A stretch of DNA of 5,275 nt, from positions 1 through 5,275 of the forward strand of contig QNFC01000138.1 of the NCBI GenBank assembly GCA_003645395.1, read 5' to 3'. Positions 1-5,275 of this stretch are shown here, in pieces (positions within the stretch are counted from its first letter, which is position 1; the number at the start of each line of letters is the position of its first letter). The translations under genes were made by a program, and so were the position numbers. This DNA comes from Gammaproteobacteria bacterium. Lineage in GTDB: Bacteria; Pseudomonadota; Gammaproteobacteria; Immundisolibacterales; Immundisolibacteraceae. A model generated the notes under the pieces. It was not told where the DNA came from. It was given only the letters and a program-made list of their open reading frames with translations, and ran no database searches.

Positions 1-250
1 CCTGTTTGGTAAGTTCCAGGCCATGGTGCCGACGATGGATGGCCTCGAATCCTTCAACGGTGGCCCCTACTCCAGCCCCGAGGGCATCAACCGCGGCTAC
101 ACCCACGGCTTCAGCATGGTCTTTAGCGCCGCTGCTGCCCGTGATGCCTACCTGCCTTCTCAGCCGCACCAGGACGTGGCCGCCGGCCTGGGCAGTATGC
201 TCGACGGCAGTTTTGAAGAAGCTGTCGTTGCGTTTGATTACGAGTATTAA
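1..250 (+). CDS. Dabb-family (stress-responsive alpha/beta barrel) protein, 3' part only
   Basis: Partial gene running in from the left edge. The frame is open from base 2, upstream of the internal ATG at 23, and ends at TAA 248-250, so the true start lies outside the window. The visible residues match the C-terminal half of a Dabb domain: a G-P-Y-S-S-P-E-G-x-N-R-G-Y-T-H segment, then a hydrophobic strand (FSMVF), the A-R-D-A-Y-L-P-x-x-P-H-Q segment, and a final strand ending V-V-A-F-D-Y. Proteins of this family are about 100 residues, form dimeric ferredoxin-like barrels, and have mixed or unknown roles; some act on small polyketide-like or aromatic substrates. The family call is fairly safe. 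No function can be assigned. A strong hairpin terminator follows 33 bp after the stop. Confidence 0.85.
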   Translation, partial: LFGKFQAMVPTMDGLESFNGGPYSSPEGINRGYTHGFSMVFSAAAARDAYLPSQPHQDVAAGLGSMLDGSFEEAVVAFDYEY

Positions 251-283
251 GCAAGTCGATCAAATCTGCGGCTCACTAGCGAA

Positions 284-339
284 AGACAATTAAAAAAGCC
301 CCCTGACCGAAGTCGGTCAGGGGGCTTTTTTAATTGTCT
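284..339. terminator. Bidirectional rho-independent terminator, 27-bp perfect inverted repeat
   Basis: The arms 284-310 and 313-339 are exact reverse complements separated by only two bases, so in RNA the loop would be about four bases (AAGU closed by a G-C pair). The core is a GC-rich GCCCCCTGACCG stem. It is flanked by a run of A on the left and a run of T on the right, so it can terminate transcripts from either strand. It closes the Dabb gene on the plus strand and would also have closed the decayed lipoprotein gene that points at it from the minus strand. Confidence 0.93.
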
Positions 340-410
340 GGCCGTTATCCAACCCTATGCGGGTGATTCCTGTCAGGTAGTCGCCATTTCGACTTGTGAC
401 CATATACCGT

Positions 411-665
411 CTAAGGCAACCCGATCCCGTTATATTTGCTGGCCGGTAAACGGATCGATACGACCACCGCCTGGCGCTGATCGTTACTTTCCTACAGCAA
501 TTGTTCAACACCCCTGGCTTTATCAAGCGCATCGATCTGCGGCTAAAGCACAAGCTGCTTATCCGCTTTCTCTACGGTGGATTGCTCCTCACCGACAGAA
601 CAGCCACCGGCGATTACCAGCGGCATCAACAATGTCACTACGGCCACTTTGGTTTTCTTACCCAG
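411..665 (-). pseudogene. Decayed small lipoprotein gene (two amber codons in place of Gln, no normal start)
   Basis: Read on the minus strand from 665, one frame gives 40 residues beginning LGKKTKVAVVTLLM, then P-L-V-I-A-G-G-C, which resembles a lipoprotein signal peptide ending in a slightly degenerate lipobox (A-G-G-C). An acidic S-V-G-E-E-Q-S-T-V-E-K-A-D-K-Q segment follows. TAG at 543-545 interrupts it, but the same frame continues PQIDALDKARGVEQLL, then TAG at 492-494, then ESNDQRQAVV and on to TAG at 411-413. Small proteobacterial lipoproteins have helical bodies of this kind, typically with Gln at both interrupted places, and CAG to TAG is a single change. No in-frame ATG, GTG or TTG precedes the signal segment; the first codon is CTG where ATG would be expected. 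The end of the homologous part is uncertain and may lie near 470. This reading is an inference from sequence style; the gene family has no known function that I can state. Confidence 0.5.
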
Positions 666-985
666 CCCTGATTTGCAAGTAGTTAGCTCCAGCCGGTGGC
701 ATCCAGAACCTATCCCGACTAAAACATGACGGTATCTCGCATTGACTATTTAGTCGCATCAACGCCGCGCCTCTATAAGCTCACCTCTTTTCCATTCAAC
801 GCGTTAGTCTCACTTTGCCACGGCTTGTTTAAGCCCGAACGTAGCTCTTCAACATTTACTGCCGGACCATCTCAACGGGTACTAACCACCATTGCTGTAA
901 TAAACCCAGCGCCGACCGGGTCATTCACCAGTGACGATCTATCGTCTTCAAATTTTTTAATCCGTCACCTGGGAGTAACCACCAA
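666..985. other. Intergenic region upstream of the buf operon, no convincing gene
   Basis: About 320 bp between the lipoprotein relic and bufA. A plus-strand frame is open through 726-989, but it has no good ribosome site, overlaps the bufA start and resembles no family I know. No sigma-70 promoter with two good hexamers and normal spacing was found. No clear ECF-sigma promoter was found either, although operons of this type are often under ECF control. The only structured element noted is the dyad at 933-946. A GGGAG ribosome-binding site at 971-974/975 precedes bufA by about 10 bases. Confidence 0.55.
933..946. promoter_or_regulatory. Short perfect dyad GACGAT-CT-ATCGTC upstream of bufA
   Basis: Two exact 6-base inverted arms separated by two bases lie 40 bp before the bufA start codon. 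The size and position would suit a repressor or activator half-site pair, or a small hairpin in the leader. A dyad of this length can occur by chance, and no known regulator motif is recognised, so this is only a candidate. Confidence 0.25.
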
Positions 986-1267
986 ATGAATCCAAAATCA
1001 CTCACCTCAGCAGCCATAGTCAGCGGATTGCTAGCATTAACAAGTGGTAGCGCCAACGCCGTGCCCGACCAACCAACCAGTTGGGAAAAGTGTGCCGGTA
1101 TTGTCAAAGCGGGCCAGAACGACTGTGGTGCGCTCGACGGTAAACATAACTGCGCGGGTCAGGCGACGATAGATAACGCTGATAACGAATGGGCCTATGT
1201 GCCGGCGGGTACCTGTACCAAAATCACTGGCGGCGTGGTGGCTACGGTGAAGCCCGCTAAAACCTAG
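986..1267 (+). CDS. bufA: Bufferin-type RiPP precursor, DUF2282 family (BufA1-like)
   Basis: Encodes 93 residues. The start ATG is supported by GGGAG about 10 bases upstream. Residues 1-25 form a Sec signal peptide: K4, a hydrophobic stretch from about 9 to 18, and the A-N-A cleavage site at 23-25. The mature part carries the DUF2282 hallmark W-E-K-C-A-G-I-V-K-A-G-Q-N-D-C (33-47), H-N-C-A-G (54-58) and a late V-P-A-G-T-C (72-77), giving cysteines 36, 47, 56 and 77. Members of this family are precursors of bufferins: after BufB/BufC convert some cysteines to sulfur-containing heterocycles, the product is exported and binds copper. Which cysteines are modified here and which pair as a disulfide cannot be read from sequence. 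The immediate neighbours, an MNIO enzyme and its DUF2063 partner, make the assignment strong. The gene ends in TAG, and the next gene continues in the same frame. Confidence 0.92.
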   Translation: MNPKSLTSAAIVSGLLALTSGSANAVPDQPTSWEKCAGIVKAGQNDCGALDGKHNCAGQATIDNADNEWAYVPAGTCTKITGGVVATVKPAKT

Positions 1268-1285
1268 TTCAACCGTGCAGTGATT

Positions 1286-2146
1286 ATGGAAAGGTGGCCT
1301 GGCGCCGAGAAGCCATATGGAATAAATGCAACGGGCATCGGCCTGCGGCATCCTCATGTACAGGAGATTCTCGAAACCCGGCCACCGATCCCGTGGTTTG
1401 AAGCACTCACCGACAACTACTTAAACCCGGGTAGTCTGTTGGCCGCCCAGCTTGATGCGGTTAGCGATGCCTACCCGGTGGCTCTGCACGGCGTGGGCAT
1501 GTCACTCGGCTCGGTCGACCCACTTGACCGGGCGTACCTAACCAAAGTCAAAGCGCTGGCGGCGCGGATAAAAACCCCTTGGATATCGGAACACCTGAGC
1601 TTTACTTCGGTGAATGGTTTGTACAGCCACGATCTGCTACCGCTGCCCTTTACCCAGGAGGCCGTTGATCACCTGGTGGACCGGATCAAACAGGTTCAGG
1701 ACTTTTTTGGCGAGGCCATTCTGGTCGAAAATGCCACCGCCTATCTGCGTTTTAGCAGTAGCGAAATGAGCGAGGTGGAATTCTTACAGCAGATTCTGGA
1801 AAGAGCAGACTGCGGCTTGCTACTCGACCTGACCAATCTTTATATTAATTCCGTCAACCACGGCGAAAACGTGCAAGACCTTCTACTGGGCATCCCCCTG
1901 GGCCGTATTCGCCAGATTCACCTGGCCGGCCATGAGCACAAGCCCGGCTTTCTACTTGATGCTCATAACAACAAGGTGGCTGATCCGGTATGGGCCTTAT
2001 ATAGCCAGATTCGCGCCATGGGCGTGGTCGCGCCGGCGTTAATTGAATGGGATAGCGACATACCTGCCCTGTCGGTGTTGCGTAACCAAGCCGAACGGGC
2101 CAATCAGATAACGGTAGATCCGATACTGACGGCGGGAAGCTTGTGA
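1286..2146 (+). CDS. bufB: MNIO-family (DUF692) iron oxidase modifying the bufferin precursor
   Basis: Encodes 286 residues from ATG 1286. GTG 1280 in the same frame would add two residues. Neither start has a clear Shine-Dalgarno site, so translation may be coupled to bufA, whose stop is 18 bases upstream. The protein is a TIM-barrel multinuclear non-heme iron oxidase; relatives oxidise cysteines of peptide substrates with O2. Conserved metal-site segments appear in the expected order: ALHGVGMSLGS (H68), SEHLSF (H103), LVENAT (E148, N149), LLLDLTNLYIN (D181, N184), HLAGH (H212, H216), LLDAH (D225, H227) and LIEWD (E254). Length is normal for the family (about 270-290) and no key residue seems lost. 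The D-L-T-N pattern in place of the commoner D-V-N-N keeps the likely ligand Asp. The stop overlaps the bufC start. The family is certain; the BufA substrate is inferred from context. Confidence 0.94.
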   Translation: MERWPGAEKPYGINATGIGLRHPHVQEILETRPPIPWFEALTDNYLNPGSLLAAQLDAVSDAYPVALHGVGMSLGSVDPLDRAYLTKVKALAARIKTPWISEHLSFTSVNGLYSHDLLPLPFTQEAVDHLVDRIKQVQDFFGEAILVENATAYLRFSSSEMSEVEFLQQILERADCGLLLDLTNLYINSVNHGENVQDLLLGIPLGRIRQIHLAGHEHKPGFLLDAHNNKVADPVWALYSQIRAMGVVAPALIEWDSDIPALSVLRNQAERANQITVDPILTAGSL

Positions 2147-2949
2147 ACCTGGCTACGCACCAGGCGAATTTGCTGGCGTTACTACTGCCTGGCCAGCGGG
2201 AACTGAGCGACTTCCCCCACGCTACTGCCCCCGGTGGGGCAGCTATTGGGCTCGGCGTGCAGATCTATCGCAACAACGTTTTTCATGCCCACCTCAACGC
2301 CCTGCGGGAAATCTATCCTATCCTTCTCAACATCGTCGGCGAGCACTATTTTTCCCAGCTGGCCCGGGACTATCTGCACCGGCACCCCTCAAACAGCCCC
2401 GACCTGAACCACTACGGTGGGCGGTTTCCCGCCTATTTAACACAGCTCCACAACGAACGCAGTGAACTAGAAGGGCTGCCTTATTGCGGCGATCTCTGTC
2501 GACTTGAGTGGCTTTGGCACCGCGCCTATTTCGCCGATCAAAGCCTACCGTTTGACTACCAGAAGCTACAGACTATTACTGAAGGTGAAATGCCAGACAT
2601 CCAGTTTGTACTGGCCAGTCATGTTGGGCTGATCCGCTCACGATGGCCGATATTGGCCATTTGGGAAGCCAATAAAAATCGCCTTGAGACCGGAGCGGTC
2701 ACAGCGACTGAAGAAGAGGACCTATTGATGATTGACCGCAGGGACTACAAGCCGACGATCCACCGGCTATCCTCAAGCCAGTGGCAACTACTACAACAGA
2801 TCGACTCCCGTACTACCCTGGCTACAATACTGGCAAGCCCACCGCCGGACCGGATCGAATACCCCGCCGAAAATCAGCCGGACATTCAGGGCCTGCTCGC
2901 AATAGCGATCGACAACGGCTGGGTGAGTGGTTTCAGGCTACCAAAATAG
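2143..2949 (+). CDS. bufC: DUF2063 partner protein of the MNIO enzyme (BufC-like)
   Basis: Encodes 268 residues, starting with GTG 2143 that overlaps the bufB stop (GTGA), preceded by GGGAAG at 2134-2139. The N-terminal DUF2063 domain (about 5-100) has the typical I-Y-R-N-N motif at 41-45, A-L-x-x-x-Y-P near 53-59, V-G-E-H-Y-F at 65-70 and H-P-S-N-S-P-D-L at 81-88, then Y-G. The second part contains L-P-Y-C-G-D-L-C-R-L-E-W at 112-123, R-S-R-W-P-I at 165-170 and I-W-E at 173-175, all common in this family. In related systems this partner binds the precursor and presents it to the MNIO enzyme; it is needed for modification. The full length is normal. Translation ends in two consecutive stops, TAG TAA (2947-2952). 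No hairpin terminator was found in the 32 bases before the converging gene. Confidence 0.92.
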   Translation: MNLATHQANLLALLLPGQRELSDFPHATAPGGAAIGLGVQIYRNNVFHAHLNALREIYPILLNIVGEHYFSQLARDYLHRHPSNSPDLNHYGGRFPAYLTQLHNERSELEGLPYCGDLCRLEWLWHRAYFADQSLPFDYQKLQTITEGEMPDIQFVLASHVGLIRSRWPILAIWEANKNRLETGAVTATEEEDLLMIDRRDYKPTIHRLSSSQWQLLQQIDSRTTLATILASPPPDRIEYPAENQPDIQGLLAIAIDNGWVSGFRLPK

Positions 2950-2981
2950 TAACGACTACGGGTAAAGCCTGCCCTGGTGAA

Positions 2982-3350
2982 CTACGCCGTTGACCCGGAC
3001 GTACCGTCAGCTTTGTCGCGAATGCGGCCTACCCGATAGCTATCGCCAATACCCATCACAAAGCAACAAATAATCATGACGGTGGCGATATTAATCACCT
3101 GGCTATCCGCTGTGGTGGTCTGAGTTGACAGGGCCTGCGTAATCGACAGCGGATCAATCCCCACCTCCCCTTGCTGGATCATCTCACTAACTCGCATTGC
3201 TACTTCAATCGTCCTGGCCAACAGAAAATAGAGCGCTCCGACGGCCAGGCTGGCCAGAACTGCGCCGGTGAGATAGCACTTTAAGTAAAAATGACCGACT
3301 CCTGGAAACAGGAAGGCGGACAGCAACATAGCTTTGGTTGAATATTTCAT
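2982..3350 (-). CDS. Small uncharacterised inner-membrane protein, TM2-like N-terminus
   Basis: Encodes 122 residues. The start is the ATG read from 3350, with AAGGA (complement of about 3363-3367) some 12 bases upstream, slightly far. The N-terminus, M-K-Y-S-T-K-A followed by a hydrophobic stretch and F-P-G-V-G-H-F-Y-L-K (15-24), resembles short membrane proteins with a TM2-like P-G-x-G-x-x-Y pattern. Likely membrane spans are about 7-22, 26-45 and 84-103. Residues 47-83 form a polar, Ser/Thr/Gln-rich region between spans. The C-terminus (I-G-D-S-Y-R-V-G-R-I-R-D) is basic and probably cytoplasmic. Similar proteins occur in gammaproteobacteria without a defined role. It converges with bufC and is divergent from the dioxygenase genes, so it is probably transcribed alone. 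Membership in the buf system cannot be claimed. Confidence 0.8.
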   Translation of the reverse strand: MKYSTKAMLLSAFLFPGVGHFYLKCYLTGAVLASLAVGALYFLLARTIEVAMRVSEMIQQGEVGIDPLSITQALSTQTTTADSQVINIATVMIICCFVMGIGDSYRVGRIRDKADGTSGSTA

Positions 3351-3442
3351 CGGGCGGATATGTCCTTAACTATTTTCCACGGGGCGCTTACGGCTACTCA
3401 TCTTATCGTTCTCGACCGATGGTTCGGATTAAACCTTGAGAA

Positions 3443-3458
3443 AATAGTGATCATGATT
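3443..3458. promoter_or_regulatory. Imperfect dyad AAT-N2-TGATCA-N2-ATT in the divergent intergenic region
   Basis: A 16-base element symmetrical at 12 positions, centred on TGATCA, sits between the minus-strand membrane protein gene and the plus-strand dioxygenase genes. Its place suits an operator for a regulator of one or both units. It is AT-rich and short, no regulator family is recognised from it, and it may be chance. Confidence 0.22.
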
Positions 3459-3538
3459 CGATTGGTAGATTGATAAGAGTCAGCCAGCAGCCGAAGCAGA
3501 AAACCATTACCGGAGAAAACGTAGTAGAGTCATTTTGC

Positions 3539-3546
3539 TATATAAC
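3539..3546 (+). promoter_or_regulatory. Possible -10 element (TATAAC) for the dioxygenase genes
   Basis: TATAAC at 3541-3546 within TATATAAC matches five of six bases of a sigma-70 -10 box, 60 bases before the alpha-subunit start. The region 16 to 18 bases upstream has no good -35 hexamer, which would fit an activator-dependent promoter if this is one. Confidence 0.25.
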
Positions 3547-3605
3547 GGTAACAATCTAACCGAGCACGGCAGCTGCCTGCGTGGTGAATCCGGAGGGGAG
3601 TATCC

Positions 3606-4775
3606 ATGAATAAACCCAGCGAGTTACCCGGCCTTGGCCAGTGGCACGATCATACCCACGTACCCTTTCAGGTCTATTCAGATGAAGCCATCTATCGACG
3701 CGAACTCGACGAGTATTTTTACGGACCCTTCTGGCACCCGGTGGCGCTGCAGGCTGAAATCCCCAACGTGAATGACTATAAATCTCTTTATATAGGCGAA
3801 ACCCCAGTCATCGCCGTGCATAGCGCGGAGGGCGAGTTCAGCGTCATGGTCAACGCCTGCGCCCACCGTGGCGTGCAGCTGACCGCTGAGTTCCTGGGTA
3901 ACGCCGGGGGCTTTACCTGCCCTTATCACGGCTGGGTATTCAAAAATGATGGCAGCCTGTTAAGCACCATCGGCGAAGAGTGTTTTCCCGACGACTACGA
4001 CCCTGCTAATTACAACCTTAAAAACCTTCGAGTAGAGACCTTCTGCGGCATCGTCTTCGCTACCTTTGACCCGGCAGCGCCTTCCCTTGATGATTTTTTA
4101 GGAAACCTCAAACCGCACATGAAAGTAGTCGTCGGCGGTGGCGAGCGGCCACTCAAGCTACTGGGATATCAAAAAATCACTTTCAATACCAACTGGAAAC
4201 TGTTCATGGATAACGACGGTTACCACGCCGGCATCCTCCACGCCGCCTTCCGCCTGCTTGATTTCGCCGGTGGCGACGGCTATCTCGAGGCCGACGGCCA
4301 TTACGGCCACTGGGGAATGAACTACCAGTCCAAAGATTACGAAGACAACGGCTACCTGAATGACCCCACCGTGGTTGAGAGCCGTAGCGGCGAACAGACC
4401 GCCGCCGGCGCCTGTGTGCGCCCGGTAACCCAGGCGGTTCGGCACATGGACAGTATCAATTTTCGTTTTGCCCGGCCCATGGGGCCCAACAAAACCGAGG
4501 TGCACTACACCTATTTCGGTTTCGCCGATGATGACCCTGATCTGCTCAACCACCGGGTTCGCCAGGGCTCTAATCTGCTCGGCCCCAGCGGCTTTATCAG
4601 CATCGAGGACAGTTCGATATTTGACCGCAGCCAGAAAGCCATGGGCTACACCGGCGGCCAGATGCATTTTCTCAAAGGGATGGGCAGCAACCCGGACATC
4701 AACCGCAGCTCCCAGAACGACGAATCGGTCTCCACCGTATTTTGGGCCGACTATAAAACCAGGATGGGTTTCTGA
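3606..4775 (+). CDS. Aromatic-ring-hydroxylating dioxygenase, alpha (Rieske, catalytic) subunit
   Basis: Encodes 389 residues. ATG 3606 has a strong GGAGGGGAG site at 3592-3600. The Rieske domain (about 42-155) binds a [2Fe-2S] cluster through C85-A-H87 and, after 17 residues, C105-P-Y-H108. The catalytic domain holds the mononuclear iron motif N196-W-K-L-F-M-D-N-D204-G-Y-H207-x4-H212, with H207 and H212 as iron ligands, D204 as the electron-transfer bridge, and D335 (in I-E-D-S-S-I-F-D) the likely third ligand. The enzyme family adds both atoms of O2 to an aromatic ring, or in some members oxidises other groups, using electrons from a ferredoxin or reductase not seen here. It is somewhat shorter than the common 420-450 residues, and the D-N segment runs straight into D204, where naphthalene dioxygenase-type enzymes have about three more residues. 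Its stop overlaps the beta-subunit start by one base. Substrate cannot be assigned. Confidence 0.94.
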   Translation: MNKPSELPGLGQWHDHTHVPFQVYSDEAIYRRELDEYFYGPFWHPVALQAEIPNVNDYKSLYIGETPVIAVHSAEGEFSVMVNACAHRGVQLTAEFLGNAGGFTCPYHGWVFKNDGSLLSTIGEECFPDDYDPANYNLKNLRVETFCGIVFATFDPAAPSLDDFLGNLKPHMKVVVGGGERPLKLLGYQKITFNTNWKLFMDNDGYHAGILHAAFRLLDFAGGDGYLEADGHYGHWGMNYQSKDYEDNGYLNDPTVVESRSGEQTAAGACVRPVTQAVRHMDSINFRFARPMGPNKTEVHYTYFGFADDDPDLLNHRVRQGSNLLGPSGFISIEDSSIFDRSQKAMGYTGGQMHFLKGMGSNPDINRSSQNDESVSTVFWADYKTRMGF

Positions 4776-5263
4776 TGGCGGCATTAACCGACCACGACAC
4801 CCTGACGCTGATAGACGACCTGTTGCAACGATACGTGAGCGCGCTTGACGACCTCGACATGCAAGGCTGGCTCGCCACCTTCAGCAGCGATGGCCAGTAC
4901 CGCCTGACCACCCAGGAGAATGTGAAATACAACCTGCCCCTGTCGTTAATGCTCGACGACTGCCCTGAACGGCTAAAAGACCGGGTGAAATACGTTGATG
5001 AGGTATGGGGCAACACTGTTGAGGAGTATCAACCCCGGCATTTTGTACAACGTGGCCTGAGCAAAACCAATGGTGACGGGGCCTACCACGTGCGCTCTAA
5101 TTTCAGCCTTTTCTACACCAGCAAAGAGGGTCACACCAAGCTACTCACCGTCGGTCGCTACGACGACGTTATCGTCGAAGAGCAAGGCGTGTTCAAATTC
5201 AAATCGAAAACCGGAATCATGGATACCGCGGTACCGCCCCGGTACATCATTTACCCAGTCTGA
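4775..5263 (+). CDS. Aromatic-ring-hydroxylating dioxygenase, beta (small) subunit
   Basis: Encodes 162 residues, within the usual 155-190 range. The ATG shares its A with the alpha-subunit stop (TGATG), and AGGATGGG lies about 7-14 bases upstream, so the two are translationally coupled. The sequence has the cone-shaped SnoaL/NTF2-like fold signature of this family: an N-terminal helix (L-I-D-D-L-L-Q-R-Y-V-S-A-L-D-D-L-D) leading to W-L-A-T-F-S-S-D-G-x-Y, a central P-R-H-F-V segment (88-92 region), then strands V-R-S-N-F-S-L-F-Y-T and L-L-T-V-G-R-Y-D-D-V, and a C-terminal stretch ending I-M-D-T-A-V-P-P-R. Beta subunits are mainly structural, forming alpha3-beta3 hexamers, though some influence substrate choice. 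The gene is complete; only 12 bases follow it in the window. Confidence 0.92.
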   Translation: MAALTDHDTLTLIDDLLQRYVSALDDLDMQGWLATFSSDGQYRLTTQENVKYNLPLSLMLDDCPERLKDRVKYVDEVWGNTVEEYQPRHFVQRGLSKTNGDGAYHVRSNFSLFYTSKEGHTKLLTVGRYDDVIVEEQGVFKFKSKTGIMDTAVPPRYIIYPV

Positions 5264-5275
5264 TATCTAGTCTAA

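Noticed and set aside
317..553. Minus-strand 78-codon open frame
   Set aside because: Its translation is rich in Arg, Ser and Cys without family resemblance, runs into the terminator stem, and lies in a different frame from the lipoprotein-like sequence that occupies the same strand.
411..665. Amber codon read as glutamine (alternative genetic code)
   Set aside because: Three intact genes in the window use TAG as their terminal stop at family-typical lengths, so a pseudogene is the simpler explanation.
975..980. GTAACC, resembling the -35 element of an ECF sigma factor that controls some buf operons
   Set aside because: It lies five bases before the bufA start codon and overlaps the ribosome-binding site, so it cannot be the -35 box for this gene.
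726..989. Plus-strand 87-codon open frame before bufA
   Set aside because: No ribosome site, low-complexity Ser/Thr-rich translation with no recognisable domain, and it runs over the well-supported bufA start.
1037..1357. Minus-strand 106-codon open frame opposite bufA
   Set aside because: It overlaps bufA and the bufB start antisense, and its translation shows no domain or signal.
4158..4784. Minus-strand 208-codon open frame opposite the Rieske gene
   Set aside because: It is the antisense shadow of a conserved gene with strong motifs; its translation is Val/Gly/Ala-rich with no domain, as expected from GC-rich codon bias.

Overview
The window looks like chromosomal DNA of a moderately GC-rich proteobacterium, most likely a gammaproteobacterium. 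This rests on the gene families present, compact operons with 1 to 4 bp overlaps, and the style of the small lipoprotein relic. No species can be named. There are no mobile elements, RNA genes or CRISPR repeats.

Left part (1-985). The window opens inside the 3' end of a Dabb-family (dimeric alpha/beta barrel) gene. A very long perfect hairpin terminator at 284-339 follows it. On the opposite strand, facing the same terminator, lies what looks like a decayed small lipoprotein gene (411-665). It has a lipoprotein-like N-terminus and a helical Q/K-rich body, but no normal start codon, and two amber codons stand where glutamine would fit. The stretch 666-985 has no convincing gene and serves as upstream region for the next operon. 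It contains a short perfect dyad 40 bp before the first start codon.

Central part (986-2949). This is the most notable locus: a three-gene bufferin-type operon. bufA is a DUF2282 precursor with a signal peptide and four cysteines. bufB is a DUF692/MNIO iron oxidase, and bufC is its DUF2063 partner. In this family BufB and BufC modify cysteines of the BufA precursor, which is exported and chelates copper. bufA and bufB share one reading frame separated only by a single amber codon and six sense codons; bufB and bufC overlap by 4 bp. The DoxX-like fourth gene often found with such operons is absent here. Instead, a small uncharacterised membrane protein gene (2982-3350, minus strand) converges on bufC.

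Right part (3351-5275). A 255-bp divergent intergenic region leads to a two-gene unit encoding the alpha (Rieske, mononuclear iron) and beta (NTF2-like fold) subunits of an aromatic-ring-hydroxylating dioxygenase. The two genes overlap by 1 bp. The alpha subunit has a complete Rieske motif and a complete iron triad, but with a shortened spacing in the catalytic motif. Electron-transfer components are not in the window. Substrate is unknown.
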